From: Malus domestica | Lineage: Eukaryota > Streptophyta > Magnoliopsida > Rosales > Rosaceae | Reading direction: 5' to 3' | DNA length: 64,000 nt | Assembly: GCF_042453785.1 (NCBI RefSeq) | Contig: NC_091668.1 | Span: 11,366,001 to 11,430,000 of the forward strand | Shown: in pieces, positions 23,003 to 31,514 of the stretch | How positions within the stretch are numbered: the first letter of the stretch is position 1 | Layout of the letters: each line of letters begins with the position of its first letter | Made by a program: the position numbers and the translations under genes | The notes under the pieces: generated by a model | Seen by the model: only the letters and a program-made list of their open reading frames with translations | The model's database searches: none | What the model was told of the DNA's origin: nothing

Positions 23003-23345
23003 TTTTTTTTTTTTTGTCAAAGGATAGAATAAATTAAAGACGAATCAAAAGGTTTACATCTTTAGCAAGTGCATTAAACAAAAACTCTGGGCCAATACAA
23101 TCTCAGGTAATGTCTCGACCTTCCTTGAACACGTGCTTAGCCACCAAGTGAGCAGCATGATTGCTCTCCCTAGGCACAAACGCGAACGTCACCGACGTCA
23201 ACTTTTGCGCTAGAATCTCAATATCGCCAAGAACACAATCCAAATTACAGTCGACCGTCACTTCCTTTCTGATCATTTGAATAATCAGCTTAGCATCAGA
23301 TTCAATAACAACATGATTGAATAATCAGCTTAGCATCAAATTCAA
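23003..23345 (-). mobile_element. 5'-truncated LINE fragment: RNase H-like 3' end plus poly(A)
   Basis: On minus, the segment encodes VVIESDAKLIIQMIRKEV..., then ILAQKLTSVTFAFVPRESNH and AAHLVAKHVFKEGRD. This is the pattern of the RNase H domain found at the C-terminus of plant non-LTR retrotransposon ORFs and RNase H-like proteins (the ESDA acidic residue and the SNxxAHxLAK motif are visible). After the stop a short tail is followed by a poly(A) tract (T13 on +, 23003-23015), the hallmark of a LINE 3' end. A 26-bp block starting GATTGAATAATCAGC/TTTGAATAATCAGC is duplicated near 23,277 and 23,316, so the 5' boundary is rearranged. Confidence 0.7.
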
Positions 23346-23828
23346 ACCAGCAAATTGGAGAAAGAAAATTCAAACAAAAAGCCTCGGTTTGGGTTAAAAC
23401 GATAAACCACAAGTCATTTTCCTTAGTTGATTGTAGTCAAAAAATTTATCTTTGTCGAAAAAAATGACCGTCCATTACTTTTTTCTTTCTTTACTAAAAA
23501 GTACGGCATCGGTCCAAAAACTTTAATCTCGAACCAAGGAAAAATATTGTACAAAGATTTGGATAAGATATGACTGATTTCATAGCCCACCAAGAGGGTT
23601 ACTAAGTTAATAATTGGTTAGATTATAGTAATTTGGGTCAATGAAAGTGTTAAAACAAAGCTACGAAAGTGCTTCCATGTCTATGTGGAAGAGCAAAGCA
23701 AATATTAGGCCTAGCTGTAGAACAATATTCTAACCAAACAATTTTAGAAAAGTTGGATTTGCCCACAAGTTTAATTGAGAAATTGCCTAACAAAGCCAAA
23801 AGCAGATATAATTGAACAACTCAATAAT
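23346..23828. other. Intergenic; 3' flank of the F-box/kelch gene
   Basis: AT-rich, no coding sequence recognised. The right part should hold the 3' UTR of the minus-strand F-box gene. Confidence 0.5.
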
Positions 23829-24968
23829 TTAGGCAAAAAGCACTTGACAACTAGAAGGAGAAAAACCCCTAAAAGCACTTGGAGCTGGCAGGAGCTGCCA
23901 CTCAACTTTTAGCTCTGCTTCACACTCGGACAGCCTTCCTACGCCCACATTCAACCCGCATGCCACCACATATATGTTCCCTTCCACCCCGCTCGCAGCG
24001 AAGGGGCGTCTCAGTGCCTCACATGGGAACCTGTCCCCACCCACGTACCGCCACGTGTCCTTATCAGGGTCGTACGCCTTCATCGGACAATCCCCGTACT
24101 CCGATATCACCAACAGCCTGCCACCCACGACCACGCTCACGCCCGTCCACCCGTCCCTCATTCCCGGCCTCATCTCTTGCCACGTGTTATCGTCAGGGTC
24201 GTAGACCACGCCACGTGGCGAGTACATAAACGGCCACGTCCACCCCTCGGTCACGTACATCTTGTTGCCCACCACATTGGAATCATACTTGGCCAGTCCA
24301 CCAGGCAGAGGGGCATATGCCTCCCACGTGTCTTTTTTAGGGTCGTAACAGTCCACGGCCGTGATCGAGCTGCCATAGTGATCCTTGCCGCCTCCGACGG
24401 CCAAGATCTTTCCGTTGATATTTCCAGCGTCGAAAAATGACCGTGGGGTCCGCATTGGAGCGGCTGTCAACCATTGATTTGTAGATGTTCGATACACAAA
24501 GGTTGTTTCCATAGAACATTCTGTGTCCGACCGCACGCCGCCCGCTACAACGAGCGTCCCCTCACGTGGCAGGGAAGCACAAGCAAACCCCGGCGGGCAA
24601 GCGGCCTTGGGACACGGCATGGGAGGCAAAACAAACCAACGGCCAGATCGTGGGTCCAGCGCTTGCCACTGGATCCTGGCCGTTGATTTGTTGAAGGCCA
24701 AAACGAAAAGATAAGGCAAAGGCAAAGACAAAGACTTCTTGCAAAGAACAAAGCTAGGGCCTGTAATGGCTCTGTTCCATGAAGCAGAAACCGAACGCAC
24801 CAAAGCTTGGTACGGATAGGGAAGATAGAGCAGGCAGAGCTCGGCAACCTCGTCCGGCAATCCGGGAATCAACGGCTCAGATTTGTTCATGCTGATTTCT
24901 TGGTTAGAACACTGATCAGAACCTGGGTTTGATCCAGATGATGATCTCGGAGCCGCCATTTTCGACAT
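23829..24968 (-). CDS. F-box/kelch-repeat protein (At1g30090-like)
   Basis: Intronless minus-strand gene of 379 aa from ATG 24968. Residues about 33-68 form the F-box (PLIPGLPDEVAELCLL...VRSVSASWNRAI). At least five kelch repeats follow, marked by GG and by YDP...DTW motifs (DPRSGRW, YDPKKDTWEAY, YDPDDNTWQEM, YDPDKDTWRYVGG). F-box/kelch proteins act as substrate receptors of SCF ubiquitin ligases; the target here is unknown. The frame is open to an ATG at 25112. However, a TATA box at 25127-25134 puts the transcription start near 25,100, downstream of that ATG, so I start at 24968 (MSKMAAPRSS); 24959 is the next alternative. Closest known relatives by memory are the At1g30090/At1g55270 group. 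Confidence 0.9.
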   Translation of the reverse strand: MSKMAAPRSSSGSNPGSDQCSNQEISMNKSEPLIPGLPDEVAELCLLYLPYPYQALVRSVSASWNRAITGPSFVLCKKSLSLPLPYLFVLAFNKSTARIQWQALDPRSGRWFVLPPMPCPKAACPPGFACASLPREGTLVVAGGVRSDTECSMETTFVYRTSTNQWLTAAPMRTPRSFFDAGNINGKILAVGGGKDHYGSSITAVDCYDPKKDTWEAYAPLPGGLAKYDSNVVGNKMYVTEGWTWPFMYSPRGVVYDPDDNTWQEMRPGMRDGWTGVSVVVGGRLLVISEYGDCPMKAYDPDKDTWRYVGGDRFPCEALRRPFAASGVEGNIYVVACGLNVGVGRLSECEAELKVEWQLLPAPSAFRGFSPSSCQVLFA

Positions 24969-25126
24969 TCGAATACAAACACGTAAAATAAAACTACCCA
25001 GATGAAGAAATGATCGAAAATTTTGAGTTTCTTGAAGAATGCATGGATCGAAAAGTGAGTTTGCAAGGTGTTCGACACTTGGTCTAGCTGAAGGATTGTA
25101 GTTGCAGAGCATATTCTATATATGAG

Positions 25127-25134
25127 TATTTATA
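25127..25134 (-). promoter_or_regulatory. TATA box of the F-box/kelch gene
   Basis: TATAAATA on minus, about 160 bp before the chosen ATG (24968) and only 15 bp before the first in-frame ATG (25112). This position is what argues against the longer reading. Confidence 0.6.
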
Positions 25135-25840
25135 GTGAGGAAAGAGAGATCATGGAGATCAAATTCAGGAGTGTGATGACGAAGCAAAGATTTTACTTTT
25201 GTGGAAGAAATAGTGGGTGGTCAAAAGGGTGTCTTAATTAAATGGGGATTAAATTTGGTTGAAGAATTTTGGGTTTGTGATTGGGTGGCATTTGTAGTTT
25301 TGTGGGTGTGCATCTAGAAACCGGAATATAAGGCAAAAAGTGACGCCACAAAACTTGAGAACACACACACTGGCAGATCCGAAAGACGGAGACTTCTGCG
25401 GGATTAAAGAAATGAGAAACGAATCAAAAGTTTGAGTGGAACCGGGTGTAAATAGAATGATCAAAATGATTTTTAATCCGAAAAAGGATAAATCCAGTGA
25501 CCAAATGGGATTCTAAAGCCGGAAAGAATGAACAAGGATCCTCTTTGTGGGGATTCAAGGATCAATCAATTTTGTTCGTTCATCGTATATCGTACGGTTA
25601 GAAATCATTTTAAATTTAAAATTTAAAATAGAATATAAATAGAACCTAATGAAAATTGACCACATCGATATACGATAAATTGACAAACAAGATAACAAGA
25701 TTTGGAAAGAATAGAGGGGAAGTGGTTGGTTTTTGAAAATAATGGAATTTTGGAGGGATTTAAAGAATAAAGAAATGGGGAAGTGGATGTATAAAGACTT
25801 GTTTTGGTTTTGGGGAGGGTAAGAATGGAGTTGGGTTAAG
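25135..25840. other. Promoter/intergenic region of the F-box/kelch gene
   Basis: No coding sequence recognised. AT-rich, with palindrome-like TTAAATTTAAAATTTAAA at about 25,611-25,628. Confidence 0.45.
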
Positions 25841-26342
25841 ATCAAGGTCTAAAATGTTGATGATATCGAAAATATCGGTAGTCTAAAAATACGGAAATTT
25901 CGATGGAAATATCGGGATATTATCGATATCAATAAAAATTGAATAAAAACCACGAAAATTATAAGAAAAACTTGGAAATTTTTATTGAAACTTTGCAGGA
26001 TGTTTATTTAGTCAATTATCTATTAGTTTATCACAAAACATTGGAATGAAATGCATTGCATGATAGATTTAACTGATTTAAGTTAATTATATAGCGAGCT
26101 GGCAAACATTGTGAGTGTAGAAAATATGTAGTAATTAATTAAAGAAGTTTAAACACACCATAATCATTTATATATAATGAATTAGTACAATATTTTACAC
26201 TTTATACATTGCATGGTAAGATACATGAGTGATTTAGTACCACATAGAGTTCCTATCAAGGTCTAAAATATCGATGATATCGGAAATATCGGTAGTCCAA
26301 AAACACGAAAATTTCGATGGAAATATCGGCATAATATCGATA
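25841..26342. repeat. Pair of 88-bp direct repeats with ATATCGAT inverted ends
   Basis: Copies at 25841-25928 and 26255-26342 share ATCAAGGTCTAAAAT, GATATCG..AATATCGGTAGTC and TTTCGATGGAAATATCGG in the same order. Each is roughly self-complementary at its ends: GTCTAAAATATCGAT on the left of copy 2 and ATCGATATTTTAGAT on its right. They could be two insertions of a tiny MITE or the terminal repeats of one 500-bp element; the 326 bp between them is AT-rich and non-coding. Confidence 0.75.
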
Positions 26343-26414
26343 TTTTAGATTTTGGTTAAGATAGATCCAATTAAGATGCATAGTGGTGCTGCATGATGAT
26401 TGATTGGAATATAA

Positions 26415-26565
26415 AAAAAGTAGTGTTATCTACACATTTAATTTTATATTTCATACACATTTATTTTTTTATGATTGTCAGATCTAATAAGCTGAAAAAG
26501 ATAAACTAACAAAAAATAACAAAAATATGTAAGAGATAAAAAGAGAATGTGAATAGCACTACTTT
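26415..26565. mobile_element. MITE (~150 bp)
   Basis: Left terminus AAAGTAGTGTTATCTACACA; the reverse complement of the right end is AAAGTAGTGCTATTCACA. TATAAA occurs on both flanks (26410-26415 and 26564-26569) and may be the duplicated target. Confidence 0.6.
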
Positions 26566-26569
26566 ATAA

Positions 26570-27780
26570 AATAAATAAAAAATCAATTTTTGTGGGGTAT
26601 GTATATATAGGTGGGAAGATGAAGTTGATGGAGAGACTAATAATCCCATTACTTTAATGAGTGTGGCTATAGTAATTGTTGTAGGGCCTCCTCTTTATGG
26701 TTTGATTAGATACCCTAATGTTGTGATAATTTTGCTTAGCGTACACGTATCTTATGAAAAATGTTCTCTTATCACACTCTTGTAACTTGTAATTTCAATC
26801 AATGTTATTGATCACTTATATAAAAGGTCGAATCATAATTTAATAACACAATAAACTTTCCGGTCTTTCGAGATGCAAGAAGTGATTTTGCTTCTACAAA
26901 ACACGTGAATAACGGCGCCGCCTATCCTTTCCTGCTTAGATACAACTCATCTGAAAGTGTTTTTAAAATAACTGAAAACTTTTTTGATATAATTATTTTT
27001 TAAACCAATTCTTAGTTAAAATGCAAGTGAATCTTGAAAAAACACTTAAAGTGTTTCTTGCAAAAAGCACATAACTGTTGCTTTTGGAATCGAAATTTTT
27101 TTTCTTCATTAAAATCGCTTTCAATCATTTTAAAAACACTTCCAAATAAGTTTATTCATTTTATGTTGATGATGTCGCATACGCAATTAGGTTGTTGCCG
27201 TATGAGATAGAACACTAGCAGCAATACATTAAAAAGAGAGGAAATTCAAGTGCCCGCATGCCCAAGGGTAAAGTGGCTTTATATGTATTTTTCATCTTTA
27301 TTGCCGCGTGAATCAGAGTTTGGTTTTGGTTGCTTTTACTGCATGCAATCATTTGAGAGCACACGTTTGCAAGCAGCTTCAAGTGCACAAAGAACTATTT
27401 TCGATCCAGAAAAATCAGTGTTATTGCCAAGTGTTTCTAAAGAGAAATTTTTAGTGTTTGATCACTGTTTTTTTTTCATGCGCTTTAGTACTGGTTTGAG
27501 ACCGTGCTTTGAAAAAAAAAAAAAAAGCAGTTATTAACAGCATAAAAGCAAAAGTAGCTAATTGCTGCTTTGAAAAACTAGATTTTTTCCAAAGCATGCG
27601 GAGCAACAGGGCATCTTTAATGAAACTTTCTAAAGTCCACAAAATGACAGACTTTGTCCTTAGCACTCAATCTGGAAGGACCTCTCGTACTCTCATTCTC
27701 CCCCCACTCCGGCGCAACACCGTCACCACCACTGCATTAACGATCATCCCTCTCCTCCTTCCAGATCCTCCAAATAAACA
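26570..27780. other. Gene-free AT-rich region
   Basis: Contains only short fortuitous frames (for example 27250-27537). AAAAGCACTT/AAGTGCTTTT-like motifs around 26,955-27,150 and 27,410-27,590 suggest decayed MITE sequence, without definable ends. Confidence 0.4.
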
Positions 27781-27784
27781 AATA

Positions 27785-27950
27785 CGTTTGAGGTGGTGGA
27801 GGTCAAAAATGGAAGAGGGGAAAACACTGAAGAAGTTGTTGTCGTTTAAGGAGAGGGATTTGAGGTCGGGAATTTGGTCCCAGAGGGAGTTCTTTTAAAG
27901 CAGAGGACTCGGACCTGGTCGAGCCGGTTCAAGATCTTAGTTAACAACAA
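27785..27950 (-). pseudogene. Leucine-rich-repeat fragment of a receptor-like kinase
   Basis: The minus strand encodes LTKILNRLDQVRVLCFK, then, after a one-base frame change, NSLWDQIPDLKSLSLNDNN and FFSVFPSSIFDLHHLK. This is the LxxLxxLxxLxLxxNxLxGxIP rhythm of plant LRR receptor kinases; the TLxRLDQLRVLxLxxNSLSGPIPDL arrangement is typical of the first LRRs of several atypical RLKs. No kinase domain, signal peptide or further repeats are present nearby, so it is a short relic rather than a gene. Confidence 0.6.
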
Positions 27951-29490
27951 TACTAAACTAGCCATTAATTAGACATTGGTTATGAAAATTTGCCTTGTGA
28001 AACTCGTAATTGGTCAATTTTCAAAAAATCATTTCATTTCATACATTTATGCATGATCTCGTTAATATCTTGCAAAGTTCAAGAAAAAGGTGATTGACAA
28101 TGGTGTTAGTGTCATGCCACTTCTACTTGAATGCTGAAGAGAGATCGAGTAGCAAAGTGTGGAGATAAAATTGCCTACTAGTATATGTGTCTAGTTGATG
28201 AGTTTTGAAGTCTTTGTGTAATCATTTCCTTTAGTGTTTGTCCTTACTTGAGAGCTCGAGGATTTTCTTAGTGTTGAATTTTGCCTCATTAGATCCTACA
28301 TCCAATGTGCACATTTTATTTCTTTGCTTAATTGCATATGTGGAGGATAGTTTTGAATGTGATTTGAATAGAATATGAAAATTAATTTGAGAATTATAAC
28401 TAACATTGAATTTTAAAGTTGAAATTTATTCGCACTTACCCCTCTAAGTTAAACTAATATCCATCTTATAACTTTTAAAATAACGTTAAATTATTAGTCT
28501 GAAATGTCACACTAAATCTTTCCCCAACATCGCCCATTTCATGTTGCCCTTTCTCGTGTGGAAAGTAGAAAAGTTGCTTTTACCTTAAATGGTGGGATGA
28601 GCATGAAACTCAAAAAGTAAATTATGATGTGCAGTTTTTTCTAGGTATGTACTATAAACAAAAAAAAGTTGGATGGCGCCTATGAATCGAAACAGTGTTG
28701 AAAAAAAAACGGTTAAAGGCGTAGTTTATGCAAATGAGAATATCACTTTAGCAATAAAGAAAATGAAGATATGCATGCCTACCTTTATATATACATGTTT
28801 TCAGCTAAAAGGTAGCTTTTTGTTTCACAAGCTTAATTAGTCCACTTTTTCAACTCCTTATGTACACACACAATACACATTTATATTGTGTTTCAACCCA
28901 TTTGCATTTTCTTTACACTTATCTATTCTGAATGACGATATCATGTTTGTCAATCTGAATCATCGATCATGTGTGTAAATTATCTAAACGAGTGGTCTAT
29001 ATTTGAAGATTTATAATCTTTACAATGTAATATATCATACAGTCTAATAAGAGCAAAAAATCACGATTTAAATAGTTAAGCTTTCACTATAGAAGAGCTT
29101 CTACTTAATTATTATCACTTTTACTGGAAGCGTAACATAGAAGCACGGTGATTTAATAAAAAGATCCATATGCGTCCTAAAATATATTCTTAGAAGAATC
29201 CAAAGGTGATGTTCTACCGATAAGTAATTTCAACTTTTTCTGCTCCCTCTTAGTACTTAAATTCGAATACTTAGACTAGGTTACAACATTGCTCGAATAA
29301 AATAAAAAAGGTGATGCTATCCACATACTTACTTTTACTTCTCACACATCATTCTCAACTTCTAACTATCGGATCAAAGGAACTGAAAAAAATCAATGAA
29401 CAATATGTGAAAGGTAAAAATAAGGATTATCCGAAAAAAGTGTGTATGTTGTCTAACCGAATAATTTGGGACTCCAGTAATCTATATGCC
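27951..29490. other. Gene-free AT-rich region
   Basis: No coding sequence or bounded element recognised. Around 29,310-29,440 a GTGATGCTATCCACATACTTA motif resembles one arm of the MITE at 26,415, without a clear partner arm. Confidence 0.4.
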
Positions 29491-29600
29491 CATAACAGAC
29501 ACCATTAATTTAACCAACCAATAAGCTAACAGCTCACAAGCTTCAGCTTCAGTCTCTGACTGAATAGAGAGATTCATATTCCATGGACGATGGCTGGCAA
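29490..29600 (+). repeat. Diverged partial copy of the CBSPPR1-like gene's 5' region
   Basis: ATTAATTTAACCAACCAATAAGCTAACA...CAGTCTCTGACTGA...ATAGAGAGATTCATATTCCATGGACGATGGCTGGC parallels, in the same order, bases about 31,374-31,480 just upstream of the CBSPPR1-like start (ATTAATTTACCCGCCAATAATCTAACA ... CCATGGCCGATGGCTGGC). The coding exons are not repeated here. It is a local dispersed duplication of promoter/leader DNA about 1.9 kb upstream of its source. Confidence 0.65.
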
Positions 29601-30786
29601 GACCTCCACTGGCTGTCTGATTGATTAGAGAGATCAATATACAATAGGGCAAAGCCCCTATTGGTAAAAATCATTCATAACCACGTCACTGTAGGTCCCG
29701 TTTGATAAAAATCATATTCATAACCACGATAGAAAATTTGAGTTTCTCCATATCCATCTCATACTCATGCAAATAATCATATTCACACGTTCCCTGAATG
29801 GCTGAGTAGCTGTGGGGATCGGATTAATTACTTTAACTAATGTGTCACCTTTTCTTATAGGGGTAAAATACGCATTAAAAAGCTCAAAATGATCGGTACT
29901 ACTTTGCTTGTTACAAGAGATGCAGGTACTACTTTGCTTGTGAATTTTTTATGATTTGAATCTTCTTCAAAGTCTTTGATTGAGAAGCTCCAGAAGAAGG
30001 ATGAAAAGAGGAGACGCATGGAAGTTCCATGACGGAACCAAGAAGAAAATGAATACCAAAATTAGGGCAACTACTTGTGCTGCTACTGCAAGGGTTGTGA
30101 TCCACATACACGTTTTTGTGATGGTCCAGCATTCCCAACGTTGGCCATAAAATTAACAGCGCTGCAACCGCAGCCCGCTGCTAGTACTATATATTGAGAG
30201 CCTATGTCAAAAACAAAAAACAAAGCACTTTAGTTATCTCTGCAAATTCGAAAGTGCTTTTCGGGATCGAAATACGTACGGGAATAAGAACATTAGATAC
30301 TAGCGACGAATGTTTTACAACTCCATATAACCCGTCGGTAAAATAGATATGGGAATCCAATCAAAGAAAATGTCAGGAGGAATCTGAAGCATAGGAACCC
30401 AGGAGCAACACTTGCAAGTGATTACTACGCCTTCCACAACTTATACGATTACAGGGATAACAGGACGCCACCAAATTTGATTCAGTTCAACTTCAAACAG
30501 AAAAAAACACGCAACCAAATTCATTTGAGTTCAATTTCAATAAATGTAAATATGAACAAAACATACAAACCTCTGTCCAGGAAGTAAGCTACCAATTTCT
30601 CAAGTACGTAATTGAATATATGTGGAATTCTTTGTACCTATATTATATGCAACAATATATAAAACATGCATAAACCAATCCTACAAACATATTAAATAAA
30701 TAGAAGGTATAAAATAAATAAAGAAGAAGAAGGAGAACCAAGGTGAGTCCTTGCCTCTTGGTGTTTATGGAAGGAGATTTACGTGC

Positions 30787-30788
<2 letters not shown>
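29601..30788. other. Intergenic, no gene recognised
   Basis: A short repeated ATAACCACG motif occurs at 29,676-29,725. Frames present (for example minus 29929-30138) have no recognisable product. Confidence 0.4.
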
Positions 30789-30841
<53 letters not shown>

Positions 30842-30882
30842 ATATATATATGTATGTATATATATATGTATGTATGTATTCA
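30789..30882. repeat. (TA)n microsatellite with TATGTATG interruptions
   Basis: About 20 uninterrupted TA units are followed by alternating TATGTATG and TATATATA blocks. The long tandem dinucleotide should be length-polymorphic. Confidence 0.95.
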
Positions 30883-31327
30883 AAACATATATCAAAGAAT
30901 TATGATAGACATATTTGTTTTTCTTAATATAGTATAAAAATTGGACAATGTCATACTCATTATAACACGTGAAATAATACCACTTACGTAATTGTTTTTT
31001 AGTACAATAGAAACCTCTCACTTATATGTGTAGAAAATGATACCACTAAACTGTAATACCAGTCAGTCACAAAAAAATTTAGATTAGATCACAACTTATT
31101 AGCTAGATTTATCGTTTTAATGCCTTTGTAGAAAATTGATTTTTTTTTTCTTTTGATACAAGTTGGGCTACATTCCTTTTATAATATTGATTCGATTCTT
31201 CACCTGTATTACAAGTTTACAACCTAAGTGTAAAAATATGTTCAATATTAAAATGGAAACGAAGTGTTGCGTTTAATATTTAATCGATAAAAGAAAAACA
31301 AACATCAATTCTCTCCAATATATATTT

Positions 31328-31362
31328 TGGGCCATGGTGGGCCTTGGACCTGTAAAAGCCCA
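31328..31362 (+). promoter_or_regulatory. Three site II (TGGGCC/T) motifs upstream of the CBSPPR1-like gene
   Basis: TGGGCC at 31328-31333 and 31338-31343, and AGCCCA (inverted TGGGCT) at 31357-31362, about 150-190 bp before the ATG. Clustered site II elements are bound by TCP factors and are common in promoters of plant genes for organelle gene-expression proteins, which suits a PPR gene. Confidence 0.6.
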
Positions 31363-31514
31363 AAACAGTCCACAATTAATTTACCCGCCAATAATCTAAC
31401 ACCTCCCCAACACTTTCCGTCTCTGAGTCCGACTGACATTATCTGTAGAGATAGAAGAGAGAGGCATCCATGGCCGATGGCTGGCTCTGAGCCTCCCCAC
31501 CACCACCAAAAACA

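Noticed and set aside
24040-24580. Cluster of CACGTG-type G-boxes (for example at about 24,052, 24,181, 24,211, 24,327)
   Set aside because: They fall in the F-box/kelch coding region and arise from the Asp-Thr-Trp codons (GACACGTGG) and similar codons of kelch repeats on the minus strand, not from a promoter.
24969-25112. N-terminal extension of the F-box/kelch protein to the first ATG
   Set aside because: The TATA box lies only 15 bp upstream of it, so this ATG is probably outside the transcript.
27250-27537. A 95-residue + ORF
   Set aside because: No recognisable domain, runs into a poly-Lys tract from an A homopolymer, and overlaps decayed repeat motifs.
30743-31021. ORFs with IYIYIY repeats on both strands
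   Set aside because: They are translations of the (TA)n microsatellite.
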